This document shows, piece after piece, positions 24,730 through 36,841 of a stretch of DNA of 64,000 bases. The stretch is from Dendrocalamus latiflorus (lineage: Eukaryota; Streptophyta; Magnoliopsida; Poales; Poaceae). Numbering within the stretch: the stretch's first letter is position 1; each line of letters begins with the position of its first letter. The notes beneath the pieces were generated by a model that saw only the letters and a list, made by a program, of their open reading frames with translations, ran no database searches and was not told the origin of the DNA. The translations under genes were made by a program, and so were the position numbers. The stretch covers positions 24,432,227-24,496,226 of the forward strand of contig CM029671.1 of NCBI GenBank assembly GCA_017311315.1, in the 5' to 3' direction.

Positions 24730-25015
24730 CTCCGCATCTCGTTGCCTCCTCCGCGTCTCCTCCCTCCACTCGCCTCCTCGCATCTCGCCGCCTCCCCCGT
24801 ATCTCGACGCCTCCCCGCATCTCCTCCCTCTAGCTGCCTCCCCACATCTCGCCGCCTCCCATCGCCGCCCACCACTGCCCGCATCTCACCGCCTCCCCTG
24901 CATCTCGCTGCCTCCCCCGCATCTCCTCCCTCCAGCCGCCTACCCTCATCTCGTCGCCTCCCCCACATCTCGTTGCCTCCCGTCGCCGCCTCCCCCGCAT
25001 CTCGTCGCCTTCCAT
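24730..25015. repeat. GC-rich minisatellite, unit about 18 bp
   Basis: The plus strand repeats variants of CGCCTCCCCCGCATCTCG (also CTCGCCGCCTCC and CACATCTCG) about a dozen times or more between 24730 and 25015. The array makes open frames on all strands that encode repetitive Pro/Ser/Arg or Gly/Glu/Arg peptides; I take these as artefacts. Immediately after, 25025-25138 holds two copies of a 55 to 60-bp unit ending GGTTCCTCCAGTGCGC. Confidence 0.7.
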
Positions 25016-25499
25016 GCGCCTCCTCGCTGACTTCCTCCCGACTCCCGTGCGTCGTTGGCTTCTTCGGTTCCTCCAGTGCGCTGCCGGCTTCCTCCTAACT
25101 CTCGTGCGCTGTCGGCTTCCTCGGTTCCTCCAGTGCGCCTGATCAAGTACAACTTTACCTGCTCTTTGGAAGAGGTGTCTCACTTGATCGACGACGTAGA
25201 GCCAATTGGATAAAAGGTGTCCAAAGAAATGCAACTTAGCTCTCCTTCTTCCTCAGAGCAGTTTGTAAAATAAAATAAAAACTTTATAACGACTTATCTT
25301 TAGATGATGAATGAACTTCTTCCTTTTCCTGCAATTTATCTTGTTGAGAAATTAGTACTCGTAAGACAAAAAGAAAACAAAGAGAAAAGGATTTACTACT
25401 AAGAAATAAAGTTATGCTGACAACTCTATCCTACCCCCGACTATTTATTTTATTTTATGTGAATAAACAAAGCAAATAGTACAGTGTGAAGTATGCAAA

Positions 25500-26860
25500 G
25501 AGCAAAGAGCTGAGTAGTTCATCTGACCGTTTTTATCAAATTCGATTATCATGTACTGGCAGCAAAAGTCAGGAACAAGCAATGCTAGGAAGTTCCTTCT
25601 AGTAGGCAGAACCATACGCAGAGAGGAAAGACTTCGACTAGGTGTTGTTATCTTTTCTTGACTAGATTAATGATATCGAAGACATAAACAATGAGAGGAT
25701 AAATACTCATAGTTCCTTCCTATACATCTGTTCAACGTTTTAGACAACATAATTGCTATATGTTGATAGCAAGAGTCAGAAAATGTTTTGTCACTATGGA
25801 GATCCTTCTATTGGACAGGACCATATGCAGAGAGGAGAGGATCTGACTAGTGGTGTTCGCTTATCAGATTAGTAAAACAAATTGGAGTACTAGAAGTGGT
25901 CGAACGAACATAAAAGGAGTTCTACTGAACATTACGACAATAAAGATTTGAACAAACTAAAAGCTTTATTGAAAAGAGTAAAAATGTAACACGTAAAACT
26001 TGCGCAATTGATTGATATTCCAAGAGTTTGAGAGAATCTAGCCATCTTCCATAGCAAGTCGTACAGAGCCTAGGCAAGTGACTTTGACCACAGTGTAAGG
26101 ACCTTTCCATTTGTGGGAAAGCCTGTTCCGATTAAACTGGGATTGAATTTTTCTTAATATCAAGTCACTTTACAACAAGGCTGTGAGGTTGGACCTTATG
26201 ATCGTAGTACTTACGTATGACTTGCTGATAGACTGCTGATCGGATTAAGGCTTAATTCCTCTTCTCTTCGAGTAGGTTGATGTCATCTGCTCGAAGTCGT
26301 TCTTGGTTGGAGTCGCCGAAGTTTTTGACCATTGTCGACCGATCTTTAGTTTTGGGGGAAGCATGGCTTCAGCCCTAAAAACTAGGAAAAATAGAGTTTC
26401 TACTATCGCTAGACTAGGAGTCGTATGAATAGCACATAACATAGAAGGTAATTCTTGGATCTAAGCCCTCAAACGCTTCACAAGCTAGTCGAAGACTTGA
26501 GTCTTGATTTCTTGCATTATTTGGCCATTCACATGCTCGACTGCCCTATTACTTTGAGTATGAGTGACCGAAATATAGCAAAGTTTGGTACCTAATTCGT
26601 CGCAAAATTTTTTGGAATTTCGCGTTCGAAAATTGCTTACTATTATCTGTAATTATCCGACTTATGACTCCAAATTGAATAATTACGCTTCTCATCATAA
26701 ACCTTTCCGCAGCTTCCGTTGTTATCCCAGTTACTGGTTTGGCTTTGATCTATTTCGTGAACATATTAATAGCCATGAAAAGGAACTCGAAGCCCCCGGT
26801 GCTCTTGGGACGTAGTCCATAATAGACGTGTCTTTACCAACCTTTGGAACAAGAAATAAA
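25500..26860 (-). mobile_element. Decayed Ty3/gypsy polyprotein remnant
   Basis: Read on the minus strand with several frameshifts, 26850-26600 resembles a gypsy integrase core (PRAPGG, then FLFMAINMFTK, then IKAKPVTGITTEAA). Further along, 26130-25990 resembles the polyprotein C-terminus (PQMERS, then LPRLCTTCYGRWLDSLKLL). Downstream, two diverged copies of about 120 bp (25550-25680 and 25750-25870) contain ATACGCAGAGAGGA-like or ATATGCAGAGAGGA sequence. No LTR pair or intact domain is visible. Confidence 0.6.
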
Positions 26861-27128
26861 TTAGCTTTCATCTAAAGAAATTGTTAGATTGAAAATTTTT
26901 AACACACGTCAGCCTATGTTACATACAATTCATCTCTCTCTCTCTCTAAAAGCACTCCTAGTGGAAAATGGTTTCCCTATTTTCGTTTTGTGTCCCCATT
27001 TCTGTCCCCTACACACGTGTATCTCTCCACTCCGTTGGATTGTATTTCTGGGCCCACAGGAGAGGGTGGAAAGCAGCTGGATGTACGCCACGTGCCATGA
27101 GAATACGAGAAGGAAACAGAGAAGCTTT

Positions 27129-27341
27129 GGGGCTGTTTGGTTGCCTGCATCGGGGTGGCTCGCACCAGCGCATGCAGGGAGATGGTGTTTGGTTGCCTGC
27201 ATCGGGGTGAGAGCCTGCACGAGCGGATGCAAAAAATCAACTAGAGCCAAGCTGAGGAGAAACGCGGCTGAAGACCTTCTCTACTCAGCTTGGTCACGCT
27301 CATACAGCTACATCAGCTCATACAGACAACCAATCAGGCCC
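27129..27341. mobile_element. MITE copy 1 (GGGCTGTTTGGTTGCC terminus)
   Basis: Its left end, GGGCTGTTTGGTTG, pairs with the complement of GGGCCTGATTGGTTG on the right. Copy 2 at 43116-43308 is closely similar over its whole length, including the duplicated internal word TTGGTTGCCTGCATCGGGGT. The superfamily is not certain; the terminus resembles short hAT- or Harbinger-type elements of grasses. Confidence 0.7.
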
Positions 27342-27655
27342 TCCTAGTGTGTAATAGAATCTGCATCCCTCTTGGAAAAAACGTAAAATCTGCGGAAGAA
27401 AAGGGAAAGAAAATACATGTACCCTGACGCAACTGCCCCTCTTGGTAGATGTCTCATGGGCTGTGGGCCCCACCCAACACGGACACGTTGCCACCTCTCC
27501 AATCCACCAGTTAAGTCGCACTCCCTCCCCTCGCGTCCGCCGCTGCCTTGTCACTCTTCTCCTCTTTTAAACCCTCCGCTCCAAAAGATACCCCAAAAAT
27601 GTCAAAATAAAGCACAGAGCCCATCTCGCTCGAGCGAATCCTCGAACCCCCGGAA

Positions 27656-30600
27656 ATGGACGCGCAGTACAACCCCCGGACGGTGGAGGAGGTCTTCCGG
27701 GACTTCAAGGGCCGCCGCGCCGGCTTAATCCGCGCGCTCACCCACGGTAGGTGTGACCGATTCGCTCGCGGTTGCAGAGAGATTGGATTTTTTTCTTTTT
27801 GCCCGAGCCAGAGATTGAAAGGAAGCGTTAGATGCGGGGTTGCGTTTTTTCTCCTGCCGTCTGTGGGATTTTTTGTTTTGTCTGGGTTCTCGGATGGTCT
27901 CGTGACTGGTTGTCGTTTGTTCTTTGCTGCAGATGTGGAGGATTTCTTCCGGCAATGCGACCCGGGTGAGTGAATTCTTGCTTCTAGTTGCTGCGTTCTT
28001 TTTCGTAGTTTTTTTCTTCAGGTTTTGCTGTTTTGTGCTTCGAATTTTTTACAGGTAATGCATTTTTCATTAGGGATGAGTGTTCTACCAGAGTTTCTGC
28101 CCAATTTTTTCGGGTTTTCATCTAGGTATATGCTCAACTGAGTGTTGCTGTATATACTGAAGAACACTAATCTCTAATTTATTTTGAATCCAACGATTGA
28201 TTCAAGGTTACGAGTTCGCAGTGTTCAACCATGTAGGAGTAGTCGTAATAGAATATGCGTCGTACGTGACGCGCTCAGAATTTTGAAGTGGAGGGCCTTA
28301 ATTGTTGGATTTAATAAGGAGTCTGTCGACCGGAAAGGGTGGTAGGTCTCGGTAGTCGGAAGGCTAGAAATGGACGGTTCAGATCAATCCAAAGACTTGC
28401 CTCGGAACTCGACTGCTTTATGGGTGGGCCTTGGCGCTGTTTATGTTAGTTTTGTCTTTTAATTTTAACTTATAAATAATAATTATTATAAAGAAATTTA
28501 TAAAGAGATATTTATGTATGATTTTAGCTGATATAAATGAAGTATCTATAGTGTGTACTACAATCGACTAGTAGATTTTACTTAAAAAATACTTTTTTTA
28601 AAAGTAAGATAGTGTAGAAAAAAATATTTAATATAAAATAGCTTTTAGAAGTTAATAAGCAAGGGCAAGATTGATTGCTCAGATCGGATGAGATATGCTT
28701 ACATAAATGCCCTTCTAAGCTGGATTGTAGTAAGGCTGCGACTGGGGGTGCCTATTGGAGTTTGGGTTGTTGGGTTCAGCATTAGTGGGTCCTGCTTGGT
28801 CGGTGGGGTGTGATTCTTCTGACCTAGTAATGATTGATGTGTAGCTTCTGACTTGGTAGAACCGGCTACATGGCTACAATGATAGGAGCTCAACTTTGCT
28901 GCTTGGTGCATACAGCAGCAGAAGGTAGCGGTTGTGTTCTGAGTAGAGTAGTTACCCCCATGGGCCATGGTGGTTACTGAACTTGGCTACCCATGGGTAC
29001 AGTAACAGCAGTGCTGGTGGGGTCCACTGGATGATGGTGTAATTTGATCAAAAGATGATTTCGTGATGGGGAAATACCAACCCCCCCCCCCCCCCCCCAA
29101 CACCCCAACATTTTAGGCATAATCAACAGCAGACCAATCCATCCAATTCTCCATTTAGCCTCTGTTCAAGTATTGTGTTACTGACAACATGGGCTTTATT
29201 GTCAGTCTCTCCTTTTTCCTCTTTCTTCTTTTATGCCACCACCGCCCTCTCCACAATCCGGTGTGCTGCCTGGTAACCGCCAGTAACCGGATTTTCCTGT
29301 GGGAACCGGTAAACAAAAAACCGGCTGGATTAGGGTTTAGATCTAATGCATTTCCTAGGTTTGTTTAGCCTTTTTAGTGCTAGATTATCTATTATATGAG
29401 CTAAATATGTCTCAATTATTGTACTCTCAACTTGTTTTATTTTCATTTTTAGTGGTTTTTCGGGTTTTTAAGTAGTTTTTCTGGTTACCGAAACGGTTAC
29501 CATTTTCAAACTACCTAAATTCAAATTTTGATTTACGAATTTTGAACCATTTTTTCCATATTTTTCAATAACTGATCACTTACCGGTACTGCCCATCGAC
29601 CGGGATTCCCTCCGGTTCCGGATTTTTGAACCTTGGCACTGCCTATCAATGCTTTGAAGTCTGAACACCTTGCTTTGGTATGTGGAGGAGACCAGGGAGG
29701 GAATTGCTATGAAGATCCTCAAGTTGTCTCTGTGGATTAGATCCTTGTTTGTTGAATTAGATCAAATTACAAGTTGTCCACCTAATTGATAATGTCCATG
29801 AATTGGCAAGTGGAGGCATAGTGATTGTTGGAGATTTTGGTTAGGTATTAGGATCTTGTGAAGCAGAGCCTGTTCTTAGAAAATGGTGCACTGAAACAAT
29901 AGCCTTTCAGTAAGCTCGAAAGATGCTTAATTTGAGCTTGTGTATATGCCTTGGAGGGAGGGAGGGAAGGAGAAACTCACTGACAAGTGGTTTCCACTTG
30001 TTGGTGAGTAATAGTTTAACTAAGGCTAATGGAGAATTGGACGGGGTTTTTGAAGTCCATTGGTAAAATGCTGGAGATAAATTTTTTTTCCCCAAAAAGG
30101 GGACTTGGGGTGGGGGTTGTGCATTTAGTTTGTCCCCCACTGGTGATTGGCGCAAATAATACTATGTGTCATTGGGCGTGCATACTGTGTGAAAATATAT
30201 CAGAAAATACTGCAGGATGGTGATACAGGGGTCTATATCCCAATAATAGGGGAAGTCACCATTTTCATTCCCCGCTGACTGATTGTCTCAAAGATTTGTG
30301 CTTTACCTTTTTTTTAAAACAAATTTCTATCCTTTTCTTCCTAAGGCATAGCACTTGTTTACGTACCAGCTTGATCTAATAGTTTTTCATGCAGTAAATA
30401 GTAGCAAATGACTTAAGCTTTGATACTCTGCTCATATCTTTTAGGGCTTGTTAGTGATTTGAGCCTTAGTTAAATTATTGTGTTTACACAACCCATTTTT
30501 AATTTTTTTAATATATATGATCTGTTGCATCTGTTGTTTCTTTGAATATGTTTGAAACTTATCTGCGGGGCTTCACTTAGTTCAAAAGGCTTTTATGCAT

Positions 30601-32291
30601 ATTTTAGCTTAGCTGAGTTAATTAAGTTCTGAGCATCTTCGTTTCTGTTTTTTCAATTACATGTCTACTGATCAGGTGATCAATTAATAACAGCAGACAC
30701 TAATATGCTGTGATAACCTTTTGAGATTCTTCTGAGCCATCGTAAGTGGACCAATATATTTGTACAGCCAGACATGACCATGTGTTCTCTTCTGCAGAAA
30801 AGGAAAACTTGTGCCTTTATGGGTTTCCCAATGAGCATTGGGAAATAAATTTGCCTGCAGAAGAGGTGCCACCCGAGCTCCCGGAGCCAGCATTGGGCAT
30901 TAACTTTGCACGAGATGGAATGCAGGAAAAAGATTGGCTGTCCATGGTTGCAGTACACAGTGACGCATGGTTACTTTCTGTTGCATTTTACTTTGGTGCT
31001 CGTTTTGGATTTGATAAAAATGACAGGTTACTTTCTATTCCATCTTTCTGGAATTTTTACTGTTGTTTTTACCCAGTTTTGGTACTTTCGCTCTTCCATT
31101 TGTGTAGTTCTTACCTAAGGCCTGTCGTCTGTTGGGAATCGTTTGACTCACTGAAAGATAGGTGTAGTGTAGTACATTGCAGACAACAAAAATTACAAAA
31201 ACCTGAAGCGGAATATTCCATAAAGCAATAGAAGATCTGGCTTGGAAACATGTACTTAGAACCTGGTACGGTAGTACTGTGAATTGCTTCCTGTCATTTT
31301 GCAACATTAGGCCATGTTTTGCAAGACCTAGGGTTATCAAAAGAAACCAACTGATCTGCCTGGTCCTTATGGACGTTGAAGTTTAAAAAATGTTTTCTAG
31401 TTGGTAAAATTTTGGTTGTATTGCTTCCTGTCATTTTGCAACATTAGGCCATGTTTTGCAAGACCTAGGGTTATCAAAAGAAACCAACTGATCTGCCTGG
31501 TCCTTATGGACGTTGAAGTTTAAAAAATGTTTTCTAGTTGGTAAAATTTTGGTTGTATTTGCAATGTCAGGTTTTTGGAGAGTTGTTTTGGCATTAAAGG
31601 AAATGCTGCACATGCTTCTTTGGTTAATGTTAATGGCAATCTTCATGAGAAGTGCTGACTCTGGGATGTTTACTAGTTTTTACCAGTGTTTGACCTAATA
31701 TGTGTTGCTGACACCCCTGTTGCTATTACGCAGGAAGCGCCTGTTTGGTATGATTAATGATCTTCCCACGATTTTTGAAGTTGTTAGTGGGAAGAGTAAA
31801 ACCAAGGCACTAAGCAATAATAACCACAGCAATAGCAAATCCAAGTCCAACAATAAAACGGTACGGCTCATTCTTCTCTAGATGCGCCATACCGTGATTT
31901 TGTCCTGTAACTAATCTCGACACCCATTCAATTCGTGTTGTTCGTTTTTTTTCATCCGATCTGTTCATTTCTTTGAAAGCAGAAATCGTCTGAACCTCGG
32001 GCGAAGCAGCCAAAGCCCCAGGCGAAGGAGGAAGACCGCGAGGACGAAGGCCCGGAGGAGGAGGACGGCGGTGGCGAAGAAGAGCACGGGGAGACGCTCT
32101 GCGGCGCGTGCGGCGAGAACTACGGCGCGGACGAGTTCTGGATCTGCTGCGACATCTGCGAGAAGTGGTTCCACGGCAAGTGCGTCAAGATCACGCCGGC
32201 CAAGGCGGAGCACATCAAGCAGTACAAGTGCCCGTCGTGCAGCAGCAGCAGCAACGGCAGCAGCAGCAATAAGCGAGCACGCCCGTCCTAG
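27656..32291 (+). CDS. Alfin1-like PHD finger protein
   Basis: Five exons, 27656-27746, 27933-27965, 30798-31026, 31734-31860 and 31983-32291, join in frame to a 262-residue protein. The N-terminal Alfin domain begins YNPRTVEEVFRDFKGRRAGL and runs through about residue 140 (MINDLPTIFEVVSG). A Ser/Asn/Lys-rich and acidic linker follows. The C-terminal PHD finger (about residues 200-246) shows the C4HC3 pattern CGACGENYG...WICCDICEKWFHGKC...YKCPSC. Alfin-like proteins read H3K4me2/3 in the nucleus and act in stress-related transcription (family knowledge). Length and exon layout are typical. The 2.8-kb intron 2 carries an 18-base C run and element-like GGTAACCGG/CCGGTTCC sequence at 29250-29645. 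Intron 3 has an exact tandem duplication. Confidence 0.96.
29081..29098 (+). repeat. Poly-C tract of 18
   Basis: Eighteen consecutive C residues occur in intron 2 of the Alfin-like gene. The length is likely to vary and to be error-prone in sequencing. Confidence 0.9.
31284..31557 (+). repeat. Exact 137-bp tandem duplication in an intron
   Basis: Bases 31284-31420 and 31421-31557 read the same, starting TTGCTTCCTGTCATTTTGCA and ending TTTTGGTTGTA. I saw no mismatch. It lies in intron 3 of the Alfin-like gene. It is either a recent duplication or an assembly artefact. Confidence 0.88.
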
Positions 32292-33423
32292 GAGCTCGTC
32301 AGGTGGCGAGAGCAGAGGAGACGCCTCACCTCGCGTGTACTAGGAGCAGAGAGCTCTGCCTAGAGCAGTTATCCTTCTTATTGCAATGGCTGTAACTTGT
32401 AAGGATGTTGTTAACTTGGTTAAGTAGTTGTGCCCTTAGGGGCTAGGCTGGGCTGCCTGTCCAATGTATCCCTAACTTCATCTGGATTTGGAGTAGATGT
32501 TCCTGTTTAGCTGGGTTTAATGAGGAATTTGGCCTTTGTATTATTTTACCATTTGGGTGAGCGTTTGGGTTGCTGTGCACAGATCACCGATGCATGCTGC
32601 TGATTGACCATCGTCAGATAGACCTCAGTTGCCTAGAATCTTTCTATAGTGAATTCGCACAGTCTGTATTGCGACAGTTGTTTATGATCTGATCGTGTTA
32701 TTCTCTTTGCTCGTGTGTACTCTTGGAACATGTAAGGATTTGCAATGGAAATTTAGCTGCGGCCGCTCGTCACCGCTTCTGCTTGACCAGAATGGCGCTG
32801 TTCTTAATTCAGTTATGGGGTTTGCAGGTATGCTGTGATCGAGAATATATTCGGTTATGATATAGAGCGATAGACAGTCGTAACCTGCATTAGAAAATGT
32901 AGGTACGCAGAAGGGGTACAGACGAGAAGAGAAAATTACAGTTTCCACACTACAAGTTCTCGTATTTACAATCACTGTTGAAAAGAGTATTCTGCTAATC
33001 ACCCTCTAGCCTCCAAATGACAGCTCCGATTAAGCTGGTACTCTGCAGAACGATGCTGTTCAAGCGTCGAAGCAATTGGATAAAAATGCACTTGATGTCC
33101 TTGGACTGGGATCCTACCCTGTCATACACTTACTACTGGTACTGTAGGCATGTGTTGAATTGTTATTTCAGAAATTTGATATCTTTGTGTTTAATGCATT
33201 ACGGTAAAATATATTAACAGTCTCACGACAGCCTAATATTGACGCATTAACACAGGATTAACGTTTCCACAGACCAAATTCCTAACCAGCAAGTGACGTT
33301 TTAAAAAATGACTAGATGGGCAGACTAGTTAAATTGACCATGAACAAGTACCGAGTATCGCCCGAATACACAGACCAAATGCAGAGCTTGTAATCCAAAA
33401 ATAAATATATAAAATTTAGTTAT
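32292..33423. other. 3' UTR of the Alfin-like gene and spacer
   Basis: The 3' UTR probably extends through about 32560 (AT-rich, TTTGTATTATTTTACC). The remainder is intergenic with no gene I can support. Confidence 0.5.
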
Positions 33424-34165
33424 TTATGGAGGACGCATTAATGCATTCCACAAGGATCCATCCTCCTTGGGATGAGTTTTGCAGCATCGCTCGGAAACAA
33501 TGCACATAGCAAAGCACGCTGCCGATACAAAATCCTGCGGTTTAAAGCGACACCACTGGATGCACAAGAAACTCAAAAAAAGGTAGATAACTAAAGGCAC
33601 GAAACAACAATCAACTGCCCAAACAGACGTGAGTACCAACTATCAACTAAACAGGAATATACACTTTGTGAACAGACCAAAATGCTCTTAGGTTGACTAA
33701 TAAAATAGGTGGATAACATATGAGAAAAATGATTGTTGAGAAACCATATATCAATTGGCAGTTACAACTCAACTGCCCATTCTTCTAAAAAAGATGAAGG
33801 AAGCGAGTTCAAGCGGCAAGTAACACCAAATGATTAGTGCAGGGCCATTAACACCAGTACTGCAAACGATGCCTCATAAAGTGAACTTAAACATACCTGA
33901 GACAAAAAGCATAGGTATCACTGATATGCGTGCAGGAATGACAGCTGAGAAAAGTAATACAACCTAGCCCAACACTAATCCAACATTCCATTTTCCTTGC
34001 TCCCTCCCGATATTTACACATCAGCAGTACAAACACTTCCATACATGAAAACCATTTACACAAAGTAAAAGAAACAAATAAATACATTTCAAGTTACATG
34101 AGGGGAAAATGATTGTTGGAGAAAGCAAATTATCAAGCTTAACCCAATTGCCCACTTTCCTCATA
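33424..34165. repeat. Diverged tandem repeat units, left part (interrupted by Helitron C)
   Basis: Units containing GCCGATAC...AATCCTGCGG followed by ATGATTGTTG...CCCA(C)TTTCCTC recur at about 33490-33790 and 33790-34165. They continue after the Helitron at 40151-40640. The array lies downstream of the RPS3 copy. The copy at 40440-40570 is close enough to serve as the unoccupied version of the Helitron target. Confidence 0.65.
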
Positions 34166-35509
34166 CTAGTAGTGTGCCCGTGCTAACGCTACGGTAAAAT
34201 ATAAAACAAGATAAAATTTGTAAAAAAATAAAACGAACAATCAGATTCATTAAGATTCACGTCTCATATATTGTATAAACAAATATTTTTATCACATAAT
34301 GAATGTCACATAACGACTTATCCTTTGAGGAGACGACAACATCATTGGACTCACCCACCGACGACTTTCTCCATCCCCACATTGTTTAAACTTGAGGCTA
34401 CAAAGAAAACAAACATTTTTGTCACATAAAGAAATATGAAACACAGTAAGCGTTTTCTTCTTTTTCGGTTATTCACCTAATTACAAAAAAAAACTAAACT
34501 GACCACATGGCGCTGCCGAGCTGATGCAGCAATCAAGCACCCCCTGCGCAAGTGCCACTGACACTTGCCACGCTAGTTCAGTGGCGCGGCAGCGCGCTAC
34601 CGAGCAAGGCAAGCTCGGCAGCGCCTCAGGCCCGCCCTGCTGTTGCGCGCGCGTTCTTGTCGAGCTCCCCAGGCACGACAGATGATAGGTGTTGCTTGCT
34701 ACGTCTTCCGAGCTCGGGGACATGGTTATTTTGGCAAAAATAGGTATTCAAGGGCTAAATTTGAAATAAAAAGTAGCTATATATCAAGAGCATGAATAGT
34801 TCACACTCAGGCTGTCAGGCACATACAATGCAAAGTCAATTGCAGCCGCAAGGTATCTTACAGTGGCACAGCAATAGCCAACAGAATGACACATACCAGG
34901 ACAGACACATACCAAGAAGGCAGGATCTCTGTCAAACGAAGGTAGCATCTTGAAGGCTTCCAAGTAATATATAATAGCCGACGTAACGGTAAAACTCATA
35001 AGGATTCCAGACCTGACGTCACGCATCTCTAATCAGCTCAGTATTCAGCAAATCAAAATCCTAGTCTGCACAAGAAGAAGGCACCAAAAAAACTACAATG
35101 TAACAACATTTGTAAATTGCAACTCATTCTATGGAATGTTTTGTAGTTCAAAACAAGAGCTTATACGATACAGTAACATGTTCCCCATTTCAGTGTGTCA
35201 GTAATCAAAATAAATCAACATGCAAGAAAGCAATATTTCCTCCAGCACCCTGCAATCTGACACCCATGACGAATTGGGTGAAAATGAAAATTTATCACAA
35301 ATCAAATTGTTCCAATTTCGTATACTTCCAACTGCTGCACTAATTCAAGCTAAAATGGGAAATCTTGAGGACAACCAAGATCCTTCTGCACTTATATCAA
35401 GAGAAAATGCGTATCTTGATGATATGTAAGTGCTAACTATTTATGCTTTTGAAGTTTGAGCAAGTCATGCACAATATAGCCCCGATAATAAGATACAAAC
35501 AAAAGAAAA

Positions 35510-36600
35510 AGGTACATGTATTCACGCTTACAACGCTACACTTATGAAACTTGTTTTCATTACATTTTTACTTACCCAGGTTGGTGAACAAAATTCCCTA
35601 CTCCCTAAAGATATCCATGTACCAAATCCAAAAACAAGTAGTCTAAAGGTTTCCGGAGCTCCTTGGCTTTAGCTTACAAGAGAGTATGGTACAATTGGCA
35701 TTTCTGATGTTACACTTTTATATGTAAGTGTAGCATTGTAAGCGTGAACTTGTTTATAGTATAAAAATAGGCATTCACGCGTACAACGCTTAAGGTATAA
35801 AACACAAGTTCCTATACTATGAGTACCTGATTCATGCTGACAACCAGGTATTTTTATACTATAAAATTGTTTGTATTACGTTTTTATTTACTCAGGGTGG
35901 TGAACAAAAGTCCCTAAAGATATCCTAGTACCAAGTCCAAAAACAAGTGGTCAGAGGTTTCAGGAGCTCCTTGGCTTTACCTTACTTGCATAGCCCAATG
36001 TGTGACCTCAATGTTGTTAGTGCATCAATACTGATCAGCACAGGACGTGAAGAGAGCATGGGAATAGATATTACTAAGTTGAGAATCCCATTTAGTGCCA
36101 AACATCCTATGTATCCCAACACAAAACAAATGGAAAATACATATTAACTGTACAACAGAAAAAATATGTTCAGATAGGTTTATATCTGGAGCAAATTGCC
36201 ATCAGAAGGGACGTCATGCAGTTTATCTCACAGCATTAGGCCAAACATGCCTATGAATTGCTCAAAGCCCTTGCGCAATAATCCCAGCATCACTTGGCAA
36301 TGAAAAATTTACACCCTCCACTAAAAGAGCAGGGCACAAACATTGCATCTCTGCACAAATCCTAAAATTCCCAAACTCGCGTAGGCAAAACTTCGAAACA
36401 AAAGTTAGCAGCACAAATTACTTGCTTTGTTGCATATGACGCACAGCATATGATACAAATCCAAGGGAGAAACGAACTGCTGCCATCAAAAGGGACAATA
36501 CATAATTTGTGATCTCATCGCATCAGCAGAAACAAGCCATGGATTGCTCAAAGCCCTTGCGCAATAATCCCAACATCACTTGGCAGCAAGAAGCATCACC
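35510..36600. repeat. Internal direct and inverted duplications in Helitron C
   Basis: About 120 bp near 35567-35690 recurs at 35873-35990 (words TGGTGAACAAAA and GAGCTCCTTGGCTTTA). About 110 bp near 36195-36310 recurs at 36480-36600 (CTCAAAGCCCTTGCGCAATA). A short inverted pair, TTCACGCTTACAACGCTACA near 35520 against TGTAGCATTGTAAGCGTGAA near 35730, lies between. No coding function is apparent. Confidence 0.6.
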
Positions 36601-36841
36601 TCTTTTTGGAAGCAAAAGGCACACTTACGATTAAGAATAAAGCAAGAAAACATGGACACCATTTTTCAGGACGCGAAGAGCGACGCAGATCGGAGCCAGC
36701 GAGAGCGGTTAGGGTTCGTACCACATTTCAATATAATAGATTGGGGAAAAGGAGCCAATTAGGTCGACAGGGCCAAATTATTCTAATGACATCTTAAAAT
36801 ACTGAAAGGACAAGCAAGAACTACAAATCCATGAATAGCTA

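Noticed and set aside
24505..25234. Open frames across the CGCCTCC minisatellite
   Set aside because: They encode repetitive peptides on every strand, as expected from a tandem array.
29250..29645. A complete transposon around the GGTAACCGG-rich sequence in the Alfin-like intron
   Set aside because: Inverted CCGGTT/AACCGG words are present, but I could not find a convincing terminal repeat with target duplication.
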